A DNA stretch of 64,000 bases, from the NCBI GenBank assembly GCA_010094045.1, contig ML986578.1, positions 124,001-188,000 of the forward strand, given 5' to 3'. A program made the translations under genes and the position numbers. This document shows positions 1-11,922 of the stretch, piece after piece; within the stretch, counting starts at the first letter, position 1; each line of letters begins with the position of its first letter. This stretch comes from Lojkania enalia (Eukaryota; Ascomycota; Dothideomycetes; Pleosporales). The notes below the pieces were generated by a model, which was given only the letters and a program-made list of their open reading frames with translations, searched no databases and was not told the DNA's origin.

Positions 1-2
1 CG

Positions 3-341
3 CTAGCCGGTCTCGGCGCTAGTGATCCAGCGCCTTGCATCTTGGTATTGCAACCAGGCTTCATGATCTTCCGGGCACTCCACCGAACCATGCGCATCAT
101 TGAACATCCTCTTGCAACCACCAGTGTTACAATCTAATCCCAAGAGTAAATCAGCCTGAAGCGCGCGAAGCTGTCTTCACTGAAGCTGTTCTTCATCCTC
201 ACTGCCTAGCAACTCAAGCCAATAGTCCATTTTAACTTTGTCCGGTGTTTATCCCTGATCGGCCAAATCTGTTCGATTACTGGGCGGATCTTGGTCCGTC
301 GCTGGCGCTGTGGCAACATCACCGGCTCAGCTCTGACGTTA
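3..341 (-). pseudogene. Decayed reading frame of unknown family (3' end)
   Basis: Read on the minus strand, a frame ending with TAG at 3-5 gives a protein-like tail (motifs NTGGCKRMFNDAHG, VECPEDHEAW, then DARRWITSAETG). The same frame continues upstream but is broken by four stops, at 177-179, 249-251, 327-329 and 339-341 (TGA, TAA, TGA, TAA). Each could arise from CGA or CAA by a C-to-T change on the coding strand. The stretch between stops is hydrophilic and protein-like (VKMDYWLELLGSEDEEQLQ). I do not recognise the family. A terminal exon alone (133 down to 3, acceptor at 134-135) is an alternative reading. The plus-strand frames over the same bases look like shadows. Confidence is modest because the gene is incomplete. 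Confidence 0.35.
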
Positions 342-826
342 TTGTCGTGCTGTGCAATAAATTCCTGCTGCCATAGTTTGGCAATGCGAACACTTAGTGT
401 CACCAGAGGGCGACGGTGCATTGGGTATTCTTTGCGCAGTAGCTATCTAATCGTTCTACACGGTATCCTATGTCTTATTGCCTCTTCCATCGCTCAAGAG
501 TACTCTACCTGGCTCAGAGGCTCCTATTGCTCGGGTAAGGAAGCTTGGCTCAGACCAGAGACCTTCGAGCGCGATTGGGTTGCCTGGATGTATGTGTTAA
601 CGACCCCAGGGTAAGGATCGTAACGGTTGTGTCCCAAGGTTGATACCTACCGTGAGCCAAGGAAAGCCTTGCCGATTATCCATTTCCAACGGTTTCTGCA
701 ACATATTGATGGCTTTGGCTAACCATTAGTATTTTGACGGCTTAGAGAACAATGCACAGTTAGGGCGCCGTTCTGTTAAAATACACTAAACTACCATGGC
801 CGGAGCATGTAGTATAGCCGCGCCAT
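342..826. other. Intergenic stretch, nothing supported
   Basis: No reading frame here has a recognisable motif or a splice-compatible partner. It separates the decayed frame at the left edge from the 3' end of SAM37. Confidence 0.5.
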
Positions 827-2277
827 CTAGACCTGCGAGGCCGGAACCTTCGGTAGCTGGTACGCTAGAACACTTAGAACATTCCCAGCTTCCCCAAATC
901 TTAGATTGGGACGCAGTGCTTGGAAAACTAGATCGCCGCTCCTAGGAGACCGCCGATGCGAAATGGCCGCTCCTACTAAAGCCGCTGCGAGGGCTACTGA
1001 GAGAGAGCATAGGCTATTAATAAAAAGAGGCGACGGGAGAGACGAAGGAATCGATTTTGCCAGCTTCCTGTCATCAATTTGGTAGGTGACTGCTGGACGT
1101 AGTAGTGCTGAAAGAAGTGGCAGCTTAGTTGTAACCTCTCGCGCTGTAGTTACAATAGTAAACAAGGGCGTTCGGGACGGCGAAGGATGCCATGGAAGAC
1201 GTAGAGAATGCTTTGGCGAGTTGGTGCTGTGTGAAATCAACCATACATCTGCAACTTGGACTTCCTCGCCACCTAGAAGCTCTTCGCGCATACACCGGAT
1301 GTATCTTAAGAGGCGAGGAAATCGAGTTTGGATGGCTTCTTTGAGCCATGCCTGCGGAACATCCGGGTAGAGCATCAACGAAAGGAATCCAAGAGCAATG
1401 CAGTCCAAGCTCGACGGCTTACTTCCATCCAGAAGATAATCCTTTTTCCCCAACAAATCTAATAAAGGCTCCAACAATTCATTTATAAGAGCATCAAGTT
1501 TGAATCTCACGGCGTAGATGGGTGAATTGAAGATGCCCCGAATGCCCTTTCCACGCCCTAGATTTAACGCATTTGGTAGTGTCGCTCGGTTTCCAGACGG
1601 TAAACCGGCAGCTCTCTTCGCAGCCTCAAATTCAGAGCCTGATGTACCGCTACCGGGATGTGTGCTATCGTCCCCAGCCGCATTTATATCTAAACTGCTC
1701 AGGCCCTGATGAGATGTTCGTGCTCTAGCCAAATCTCGGCGTGTAGGAGGTATGGTATAATTTTTGTACCAAGGAAGGATTGCGGTATATGCGGATGTGG
1801 TTGCGCTGTAATAATTCTCGGAAGAAACGTACAAGTAGAGGTCAATCAATGGGGTAGCTATAGATTGTAGAAACGAAGTGAAACTGCGAAAAACTAATTA
1901 GTTTAAATAGAGGATAGATGAATACAAGCATACGCACGCGGTTCTATCAGTCTGTTGCTCCTGCGTAAGATGATAATCGAGATCGTACGCTCCTGAACAA
2001 TGGCTTCGAAGATGTGTGATGATCTCAGAAAATCCTGTCTTCTTCAAGTTGCCGTCGATTAGGGCAGGAAATTCTTCTATAGACTGAGATTAGAGACAGG
2101 ACTATATTTGGGTTTGGTCTGCCTACCTCGAGGGCTGATAGAAGTGTCGTAGTCGGATATCAAAATCCATTGCGCATGTGGTACGATGCGCTGGAAGTAT
2201 GCTATTGTAGCTATGCATTCGGCATCGATGGAAGGCAGTCCGAAAGCTGGCCCCCAAACATAGAGCTCTAAGACCAT
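827..2277 (-). CDS. SAM37: Sam37/Tom37 (metaxin-like) subunit of the mitochondrial sorting and assembly machinery
   Basis: Three exons on the minus strand: 2277-2127, 2076-1938 and 1883-827, giving 448 residues, the usual size for fungal Sam37. The protein acts in the SAM/TOB complex of the mitochondrial outer membrane, which inserts beta-barrel proteins. The N-terminus (LYVWGPAFGLPSIDAEC) is the Tom37 N-terminal thioredoxin-like region. The second exon gives FPALIDGNLKKTGFSEI, and the third gives LIDLYLYVSSENYY followed by a metaxin/GST-C type segment (SLDCIALGFLSLMLYPDVP). A hydrophobic stretch near residue 400 (LCSLSVALAAALVGAAI) fits the C-terminal membrane anchor. The reading frame is kept at both junctions, which settles the exons. 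It is divergent from the gene at 2544 with 266 bp between start codons. Exon borders and family are read from the sequence; the function is that of the family. Confidence 0.9.
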
Positions 2278-2543
2278 CTTGGTACCAGATCGAGTGGTTA
2301 ATTGCGTTCAATTGGCGGCGGACGATGGGTTTGCGTAGTATTATTCCACGTCCATTCCCCGAACGCGCCTGCATGCTGCATGGATTCGCATTTTTACTAA
2401 TCTATTTTAGGATAGCTTGGCATAGTCATCATGTGACTTAACGCATAACCTAGGTAACTGGCCCACGTCCTTTGAACACAAGTCATCGAACGTCATCGAA
2501 CGGAACACCAAAAAGTCAACATCTCTGCAATGGGCTGGAGCAA
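2278..2543. promoter_or_regulatory. Bidirectional promoter between SAM37 and the 2544 gene
   Basis: The 266 bp between two divergent start codons must hold both promoters and both 5' leaders. I see no strong TATA box. The spacing suggests a shared control region, which is an inference. Confidence 0.5.
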
Positions 2544-3464
2544 ATGGCACCGATCAGACGCTATTTGAGGATTACAAAGCACTCAGTCTTGGAGGTCCGG
2601 ATATATCTTGATCGACCGTCTGACGCGGAGGGATGGCTTTTGCGGCGCGATAACCCGGCCCTTCCGCGTGTCATCCAGGCTGTACGACCGCTGGTATTAC
2701 CCAAACTGCGCGAGGAGAATGAACGCGCAAAAGGCAGGGGATCTAAGACTAGGAAAACGGGTGTTAAGGATGTTGTTGTCGAGGGTAGGTGCTTGGCTCT
2801 GCGCACTCTATCAAGTGTTCGGGTTGCGGGAGCCTGTATGGGTATTTAACCAACCGGATGCAATATCTTTGTGTGCCCCGAATCTGACTCAGAATGCTGA
2901 CAACTTGCAATAGATGACTTTGAGGTTTCAATTTTCTTGACCGAGCTCTCCACCCGTCATTCCGTGTTGACCAAACAAAAGATCTTCAAGGATAGGCGCC
3001 GGATTCAGAGCAACTCGGGCAAGCTTACTAGCTGGCTGACCACAGGGACGGGTGACCGACCCGATGTCATTAGTGAGCATAGCACGGAGCCCATCATTCT
3101 CAGGGAAGACGACGAGGATGAGCCTATCAATTTAGATGATATCCCAGGAGTAAGCAGTAATGGAGAGCAAGACAAAAATTCAATTTCACACATACGTCGA
3201 AGAGGAGATAGCCTTGGAACTACTAATAGCGAACGAAGCGACAATGGACGTGAAACGCAAGATGATAAAAAACTTAGTCTGAATACTTCATATGACGGCT
3301 TCAGTATTTACGGTCGGATACTGTGCTTGGTCGTCAAGCGGAAGGGTTCAAGGAACACGGCAGGTGGAACCACGGCGACGACATCAAGTCAGCGGATGCT
3401 AGAGAATTGGGTCTCAACACAAGCGGCTGCTGAGAACGTGGATGATGATGATAATAATGGTTGA
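2544..3464 (+). CDS. Conserved-looking fungal protein of unknown function
   Basis: Two exons, 2544-2784 and 2914-3464, give 263 residues. The start is the ATG of MAPIRRYLRITKHSVLEVRI; the open frame runs further upstream but only from a TTG. The intron (129 bp) joins VVVE to DDFEVSIFLTELSTRHS in frame. The first 110 residues look like a compact folded domain (RITKHSVLEVRIYLDRP, then RVIQAVRPLVLPKLREE). The rest is acidic and low in complexity, with a SUMO-interaction-like acidic patch (IILREDDEDEPINLDD) and an Asp/Asn-rich end. I believe this domain recurs in filamentous ascomycetes but cannot attach a name to it. The basic segment (KGRGSKTRK) would suit a nuclear protein, which is only an inference. 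Confidence 0.75.
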
Positions 3465-6400
3465 TTAACGCGCATATCGTATGGTTCGACAATGAGAATT
3501 TGCCTTGCATTAACATGCAAGAATCCTAATCGAGAACACCAGAAGAGGCACGACGGGACAATATACAACGATACTACATTTACAACTCTTGTTTCCAAGG
3601 TCTCATACCTGAGCAAACCCATGCGTGTCGATCTCTCATCCCACTATTCCTCGTGTCCCGAAGAGGCAAGTAAACTGACGACAAGGCTTGATACGAGGTT
3701 TCAATTGTATATAAATAATCCCAAGCGAACTGCTCCCAATGATGGCCCCATGCATGGATTGATACCACGTGGACGCACGGTAATTACCAACTGGTCGGTG
3801 ACATGTGCGGTTCTCCCCAAGCACTTTGCTTGATAAGGCTGGATGTCGGTTCATGCACCATTTTCCTAACCTGGTACGGGCTGCAAAAGAGGTGTGCATC
3901 TAGACGAATTGCACTCGAAAGGAAGTTGCTTGCCGTATGGAGTACTTTCATGAGATCCTTCGAAATGGGTAAGGCGTCTCGCCTGTGTATGTTAGGTTTG
4001 GAATGAGTATATTGTGTTCTAAACAACCTGAAAGTGCGACTGCGGGACAGCTCCATTGGATGATGGGTTCCATGTCTTTTCATGCCTATCATGGCGTTTT
4101 GCGATTGCCGGCATTATCTCGCACCAGCCTCGGCAACCTTCCACTTCACTTGATTTAAAGACGCGGATAAATCAGTAAACATACTCGGACTTGCCGGGGT
4201 GGGTTTATTGTGGCGTCCATCTCGTGGTCGCCTTCGCTTGGCTGCCAGGGCGACGCACGCCACATCTTCGATTCATGGCTTTGATGGTGGGTGAGCCGGA
4301 CTGCGCGTACCTGCAGACGGGTAACGTTTTTAACACGAATTCACTAGACTACAATTAGTAGAGCCTTCACACACTGGGTCGGGATCCTTCGGCCGTAGCG
4401 TTCTCTAGTTAGAGAAGATCGTAGTTTATTGTAGGTACATACATATTTGAGCTTATACAACGTTCACTAGATGAAGATTTTCATCACTAACATCAATAGG
4501 TGCAGCTGAAACAGAACCACCGCAGTAATGAATTGACCTGAATACTTTGAGGAGTGCGTGATTCTAGAGAGGGAGCGAGATGGCTGCTCTGCCAATAATT
4601 TCGGAGACACGGATACTGTAGATGTCGAGGCGGCCAAGTATCAATGCAACAGTGGCTTCGCTGACGGTCGCCGATTGCATTCATGGCGATGCTCGCTCGC
4701 CTCTGATCCGAGGTGGACAAGATCGTACGATGGCCTGAGGCACATCGGGCACGTCCAAGCGGCGGTAACCGCACGTCATATCTCTCCCTCAAACCGTGCT
4801 GCTGGGACGCGGTTGAAAGATCGTGATGTACAGTACGGCGTTCATACTTTAAACCACTCGGCTCGGTGGAATGATGTCGCGGGCGCTGAGACAGCTGTGA
4901 CAGATAGCTCCGCTCATTTTGATGCCGCACGAGGATGGGGGCATGCCTGAATTCCCTGATCTGCCGGTGCCGAATTTCGCTCTCTGGTGATGGTGTGGGA
5001 GGGAAAAAATCAAGCCTCGTCAAATCACATGTATCCCTGGCGATCTGATGCGGTTCCTCGCATGAACTAGGTCAGCTGCCAAATGATCTACCTGACGCTA
5101 TTACTGCAAATTTGTGGGCAAACAACAAAAAGGAGCGCCGAAGACAGACAGTTTTTTCAAGATTCAGTCAGTGCGAGGCAGGGGCAAGGAGAGATAGGTT
5201 GCGCAACCCCGGCTTAGGAAAGAAAATGTAGCGTCCCGGTGGTTTCAGCGCCATCAATGGTATCCCTGTCTCCACGTGGTGGCTACAAACTCAGCTTGCG
5301 CGACATCCGAGCTGTGGGAGCCCAGTCCAGCTGGCTTGCTGGCTGCCGCTCCGGACCGCAAAGCCCTCTTCGCGGCCGCGGGCAGTTGTCCGTTGTGTGG
5401 TGTGTGGGTGGGCGCCGGGAATGGCCGGTCCTAGAGCCACAATGGGCCTCAAGTAAATACGCTTGAAAACCTGGACTTCAACCACTGCGACCGTGGCATT
5501 ATTGAGCAAAAGCCCGGTGGCCACCCAGTAGTGGAAGCTCCCGGAAAGCTGCAAAACCAGGGCTGGTCGACCGCACGCTTGCCATGCCCGCCCGCCTCAA
5601 TTGGGCATCACCCCCAGCAAGGGTAATACGAACTGCACCCAGAATGGCACCGAGAAAGACAAAAATAATCATGACGATCTGACTGCCCGACTACATACTA
5701 CATTCTACCACCACCGCAGCCTCTCGTTACTTGCGAATTTCTCAGCCTGCAATAATGCAAGGCTCTGTGCCGGCTGGACATACCTTGGATGGTGCCGAGG
5801 GCCGAAGACGTTCCCAGACTCCAGCCCAAACTCACCGCCCAAATGGCGCTGTGGGGGAGCGAGAGATGCTACGCCAGGGGCTGCAAATGCAATTTTTGGA
5901 GCTGGAATTAATGATATGGAAGGCTGGTAGAAACGCGGGAGAAGGCGTGAAGCGCTTGATCGCTAGCCGTGCTCAGTGCTAGAGGCAGCATGGCCAACTT
6001 CGCCTAGGAGGAACTGAGCAGTCCGCTAGGTTGGAGCCTGATGCTGCTTGCGATGAATGCACCGTTTAGCCGCGTCCGGAGCCATGTTTCACGCCATTCA
6101 TCATAGAATTAAATCAGTGTCCAAGCCGGCCGCTGGTATCTCTGGCTTGGCGGCGCTACGCGGTGGAGCTTGCGAGCGTCGTCACCGCGGTATTACCACT
6201 TTTTTGAGGCTCCCTGGTGGCGTCAGATTCTGTCCTGATACATACAGGCGCCTGCGCCCTGGAGAGCAGGCGTTTGGGCCCTCCTCGTGGCGCTGTTGTC
6301 GCCCTCGCTGTGAGCACCAGGCCCCAGGGCTCCGCCAAAGGAGCGCGGCTGCATACCTGAGTACGGTCTCTCCTACCCAAGATACACGGATGCTTTTCGG

Positions 6401-6870
6401 CGCTGCGAACTACTCCGTACTACCGCCTACTAATAATAATCTTCGCTAACCACCAAGCCTGTCTCCGGCAGGGCCTGCAAATGATGACTGCCCTGTGATG
6501 TCAGAATCAGGCCTACACGTGTTGGGTGAATCATTCTGCGAGCCTGCTGCTCAGCCTACCTGCGATGCGCTGTACGAATTGGCGGCCGGTCACGGCTCCG
6601 CGGTCCTGCGACGGGATTGGATCAACACGATCTTCGCACAGTCACGAGGCCGGTGAAACGACAGAAGAGAGAGTGCACCTCCGTGTTTGTTCCAATCCGT
6701 GCTCATTTATGACCGGGATGAGCGATGTTTCTGGCTTATGCACGGTTCAGGGCGGCCCACTCCTCCTTTTTCCAAGCACGCCTCAGCTCACCGCTTGGAC
6801 CATACCATGCGACGCCTAGGATATTACACCATCGTCAAAAGTAGGCTGACCGACATTTTGTCTCTTCTAG
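3465..6870. other. Long gene-free stretch (left part)
   Basis: Open frames here (for example 3784-4092 and 4493-5023 on the minus strand) are rich in Arg, His and Ser without domains. They show no splice partners and look like chance frames. No RNA gene or repeat was recognised. Confidence 0.5.
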
Positions 6871-7350
6871 TTATCAAACATAAATACTCATGCCCCCGCT
6901 CCCCCTTGCCTTTGTTTCATCATCACATTCGGACATCCCCACGAGCCCAAGTCCAAGATATATGCAACCCAGCCTTACCCGCTCTTATCCACTATCCACG
7001 TACATACCTCCATACTTTTGGTTCTTATAGACCACCTGCTCGCCTCTGGACACCCTCAACCCTCGAGTCAAACACTACGCCACATCTACAATGGCCATTG
7101 TCTGCAATGAGATTATGATGTCGGCACAAAACCTTCCTCCCTGCCCAGGCCCTCCACCAACCCGGCCACTGCCGCCAGTTCCCTCGAAGTAAACGTGGAT
7201 CACGATCAACTCATTCACGTTTGTCCTTTCTGGTTGCAATGGCCGCGCTCCATTCGGCATTGATATTCAGCCGTACTCGATTATCTATCTACTACTACCT
7301 GGAACTCATACACCTACCTTAATACTCGCTTTCTTCGTTGTTAATCACTC
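6870..7350 (+). promoter_or_regulatory. Pyrimidine-rich, leader-like tract
   Basis: The plus strand here is strongly C/T rich, with many CTC, TTC and CAC runs (for example cccgctcccccttgcctttg near 6895). That is typical of the transcribed 5' leader or core promoter of highly expressed or regulatory fungal genes. No long coding exon follows on the same strand within several kilobases, so a non-coding or very short-coding transcript is possible. Confidence 0.3.
7091..7192 (+). CDS. Possible small proline-rich ORF in leader-like tract
   Basis: An ATG at 7091 sits in a good fungal context (A at -3, G at +4) and opens a 33-codon frame ending at a TAA at 7190-7192. The peptide has the motif NLPPCPGPPPTRPLPPVPSK, which is far from random composition. 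It could be an upstream ORF, a first exon (a GTAAAC donor overlaps the stop), or chance. The N-terminal Pro-rich pattern vaguely recalls the start of some fungal Pcl-type cyclins. I found no cyclin box downstream, so I do not claim that. Confidence 0.25.
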   Translation: MAIVCNEIMMSAQNLPPCPGPPPTRPLPPVPSK

Positions 7351-10300
7351 AACACTTTTCGGCACTGGCACAATCTGTTCGGCGTACCGCCAACGATCGG
7401 ATCTGGGCCTAAGGATTGGCTGCGCCTTTGGCTACACGCCCCGGACGCTAGCCTTGAATCTAAAATCCCACGTTTGCCCAACTTTTGGCCGGATAAAAGC
7501 AATCAGACAAGCATCCGGACGCCGGTGTGTTGACCTCGTTCTTGGTCGCTGCATGCATCGGACTCGAAGCACAACATCAATTCCACCTCGCTGACACAAT
7601 ACGTAAGCGACGCTTGGGCTTCCAACCGGCTCGGATTGTCTTGCTACCACCGCCTCGGGTCTCCGACTCGAACTTCGATAAGGCTTTGCTTGGTCCCCTT
7701 ACACTCGCAGGTTCGGGTGGACGGGATAAGCAAGGCTGTGCATGTTCTTTCTATAGGATGCTCCAGCACGCTTCTTTGTAATACTGAGCGCTTTTTCACT
7801 ACCTGCTTTCCAGTGTTGCATAGCTGGCGCGGGATTCGGCATGGTTGTACTTTTATCGGGAATTGCTTTATTCGGTCTTTTTTTTATTTGAAGGAACATA
7901 ATGGTCATGAGGAAAGGAAGGAAGGAAATACCCCGCTTGTCTGGTAGCGATAGTACCTGATCAATGAAGATCCATTGGAGCATCATCCACCATCATCATT
8001 CATTTTCATTCCCAAATTTGGAACATGCAGTTTGATTGAAAACGATAACCCCACCCATGTCTTGTGCTTCCATAAGACTGGTGGTCGCACCTCTTGGCCC
8101 CACATTGTTGGCACTATGTATCGTCTACAGTATGGCGCATACGACGGGACGGGCTTATGCTTCTGCCTTGATCATGGGATCAACCTTTGTACGATAATTC
8201 GCCGGATAAGCAAAAGCATCTAACACTATTCGGCAACGCAGCAGCCCGCAAGTATGAGGCATCGTCTATCCGCACTCTCTGCAGATGATCGTAAACTGCC
8301 AATGAGGCCATACCAACCTTGGATTGTAGCGCAGCGATGCCTAGCCGCCCAGAGATGCTTGCTACATACTACTGTGATTCATACATTCATAGCACTCCTC
8401 CTAGGGCCAGCTCCTCCGGCCGTGGGGTTCATAACCGCCTTTGGCTCGGAAAGCTGACCCGAGTATGAAGTGCGCGGGATTTTAATTTTTTTTTTTAATC
8501 ATGATGTGGTGAGCATGTTCAGGCACGTCGATCCAGGGTTCCTGGGATGTGCTGTGGCTACCCCGGACAGAGGGGAACCCCCCCGGCCAGTGAGATTAAG
8601 CGCCGCTTGCGCCCTTATAGGAAAAGTTATAGGTGGTCAGTTATCAGTATGATACCTAAACCTTTCACAGCTGATGAGGGTGTGATGCAGGCTGTGCCTG
8701 CATCTTGTGCAACCACACTCGAGGCATGTAAGGCACAGCGGCCGGCCATGGCTTCTCCCAAATAGTTGCGCAGTATTGTGTATCGCACCGCACGGGCGCA
8801 GGATTCACGGGCGACCGCGCGGTTGATGTTGAGCGTGGAGCGGGGTCTTGTTGAGCGTCAATTCTACGCAAAATGCACCAACGAAGGAGCGGCATGAAGG
8901 GCTCCATGCGGTTGCATCATCCGACTGATACGAGATGGAACTGGCGATTGAGCAGGTTTCTTGTGCCGGCAAGGTTACGGACGATGCGAGCAGAATGCTC
9001 TTGGACCGGTATCATGCTGAATAATGTCATATGAGCTAGAATTGCTGTATGTTTGAGGGAGGGAGGTTAAGCCGTCAACCGTGGGTTGGTGTTGGCTGCT
9101 GACGTTAACACGGCTGCACCAGCAGGACGGTATTGTGGGGAGAGGGGCCGTCTCAGCGCCGTGTCGCCGGTCACTACGTAGGGAGCCAAGCATCACGAGG
9201 CCGCTGTTGCGCCAGGACAGGAGGCGGATCGGAACGGAAAAGAGACGGTGAGTGATATAATGTGTTACACGTCACAGCTTCATCAATGCGAGCGCAAGTC
9301 GGCGGGAGTCGCGCGCAATCCATGGACGGGAAGCATGGTATGGTCGATGAAATCCCACATCTGGGGAACTGGAGGCCGCGGAGGTGGTTTCATGGCCTGA
9401 CCTCAGCGGCCACGCAGCAGCAAGCATCTTGTCGCAATTCTCAAGCCACGCATGGTGCTGACCGCGGATCGCAGAATGCAAGTTGATAGGAGAGCCGAAA
9501 CATGAGGGGTCGGTCTCCGTTCTCCAAGCCGATGCCATCACCGATGGTCAAACGCTCCAACTCCCACCACCGCCTCAGATGATGGTGGACGCATACTGCA
9601 AGCTGGTCTGTAGGGCCGCGTCTGGAAATCTGCAGAGCCCTTCGATGCAGTGCAGCAAGCACATCAATCACACGTACATGCGCGTTAGCGAAGCTGTCTG
9701 CACAAGCATCCATCGCGGCATCTCATCCTTGCCAGCAGATCACTCATGACTCCTCAAACCGCCTCACGTTGCGCCTTATGCTATCTCTCCCTGGCAATCT
9801 CAGAGAATACTATTGCGGTTACTTACCGCCGTCCAGTATCCATCTCATCTCACCAATGCCGAGCCGGCATCGCGCAATATCGGCTCAGACGAAACATAGC
9901 CAAAGGAGGAAATTCCAGCGACAAGCAGTGGACCGGGAAGCGGTAGGAGACACGTCGTCCTCTGACTCATTGGAGATGCGTTCAAATTTCCCTGAGATGG
10001 GCAATATTCTCGCCGTGGACTACGCGAGCCAGGGCTGTGATGGGACGCCTCGCAGCGAACTCCCATTGCGGAATCTATGATGCCGGTTTGACATTCCTAC
10101 GACTACTATTCGAAGGCCTGCGAGAGTTAATGGTCTTCCGTTTGTACATATGTACTAGGCATCCTTGAATGCCCACCACAAAATTTACCTGTCGCGAAAG
10201 ATGCCAGCGAGGAACTGCCGGACGAGCGTGTCCAAAAGGGGTTCGCCAATCGAGCTCCCTCCTGAAAATCATCTCCAGAACTCACCACCCGCCAAGCATC

Positions 10301-11922
10301 GCGAACCTGGCAGCCATGTCTCATATTTCCTAACCGAAAACTCAGCCTTATCTCCGTATCACGTTTAGCATTCTCGTCCGACCCTCGGTTTGTTCTCTAT
10401 CGCTCGTTGGCTGTCGACCTTTTCCTCAAAAAAAAATTTTTTTTTTTTTTTTCCACTCTGCCGAGTAATCCTAGAAGGTTTTCACTTTTTGCCGTTCTTT
10501 GTTCCTTTGGCATTCTTGGGAATAACCGCGTTATATCGTAGCCTCGTGCACGACTCATATACCCTTCCCATCATTTCCAGCAATTCCAAATCGCGTATCC
10601 GAAAGTCTTCTTGGTCGCTGTGCAACCTGACTACAAGGCTTCTCCGCAGTAGCAATGAATACTTACCGTATTGACCCTAGTATTGCGGTCAGCAATGCAA
10701 CAGCAGTTCATCACTATCACATCCCACTCATCACGTCACACATGCCCCCTCCACACACATCGCAGGGCGCGCGCTTACACAGAACCATGCTGTTGGCACT
10801 ACACACTCGTACGATTTTTGAACGATCTCTGAATCCCGCCAGTCTCTTCGCCTTGAAGGAGTTATGACAGGCGTCCATGTAAAAGCTGCCTAGACACGGA
10901 GTAATAATTCCTTCCTAAGAAGAGTCTTTCCTCTAGGGCTCCCAACAACGCAAAAATGCCCATCGATCATAGGCGGAAATAAAAAACCCTGTCTTCCTAC
11001 CTGCACTATGCTTCCAAAAACCGCCTACACCCTTATCCCGATCCTGCAAAAACCACGTTCTAGATACCAGCCACACAGCGCCCTCCCTCCTCCCCGAAAA
11101 AGCACCCACGTGCGTGAACCCTTCTCGGCAAAAACCGCTCTCGTTGCTGGAAAACTCGGTCCCAGCCCAGCGCAACAGCATCGTGCATGCTGCATGCACG
11201 CTGCCCAAATCCGTGGCTAGCTGGCTGGCTGGTTTTTTCCCCCCTCATCACCAGCATCTCCAGAGCGCCTCAATCGCGCGACCTAGAACCCAAGGACCGC
11301 CTACATGGCACGCCCCATGGCGTCGGTAACCCCGAGTTTTCGCGATACTTGACGGGCGCTGCAAAGCCATTGCCCCTGGGCTCCCATATGGCGAATCAGA
11401 ACAATTCACTATCAAACGTGCGCTGCCAGGGGCAGATGTGTAGATGTCGGTTTTTATTTTTCACAGCACATATGGGGCGGACGGTAAGCCCGCAGCTCTC
11501 TTCGCCCATCACATCCTCCCCAGACCAGACGCCCCTTCGCACAATGGGCCTTCCGGCCAAGGTTGGGCGGCCGCGGAATCAATTCAAGGCAGCAGCCAGA
11601 AAAAGGAAACATCATGTGCGATTCCACATCAGCCGTAGGCACCAGAGAAAAAAAAAAAAATAACTAGAATAGACGCACAGCCAGAACGATAAACGCCTGC
11701 CATCCTATCCGGAACCACATCCGAGCCGCCCCAATGAAAACTTGAGCATGCCCTTGCCGAATCCTGCTTGAATTCACCCATCCATCACTGAGCTGCCCTG
11801 CATGCAAAATACGACATCATTCCATATTAATGCAAACATTCTGAGTCAACGATCTCCAAAAGCAGAGGGTCATTAACGTCATCACTCATTACAATCTAAA
11901 ATGCTCGAACCGAGAATACCTC
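7351..11922. other. Long gene-free stretch (right part)
   Basis: No frame in this 4.5 kb shows a recognisable domain. The longest candidate (11187-11663, plus) is compositionally odd and ends in a lysine run made by a poly-A tract. Together with 3465-7350 this forms 8.4 kb without a convincing protein gene, unlike the rest of the window. Confidence 0.5.
10429..10452. repeat. Poly-A/poly-T block
   Basis: A run of nine A is followed directly by a run of about fifteen T. The block is self-complementary over its A/T halves and sits in a T-rich stretch. It is a slippage-prone low-complexity site with no assigned role. Confidence 0.7.

Noticed and set aside
4493..5023. 176-codon minus-strand ORF
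   Set aside because: Composition is random-like (Arg, His, Ser), with no motif, splice partner or leader.
7091..7192. First exon of a Pcl-type cyclin
   Set aside because: Only the Pro-rich start resembles it; no cyclin box was found in any frame downstream.
11187..11663. 158-codon plus-strand ORF
   Set aside because: Ends in a lysine run created by a poly-A tract and has no recognisable segment.
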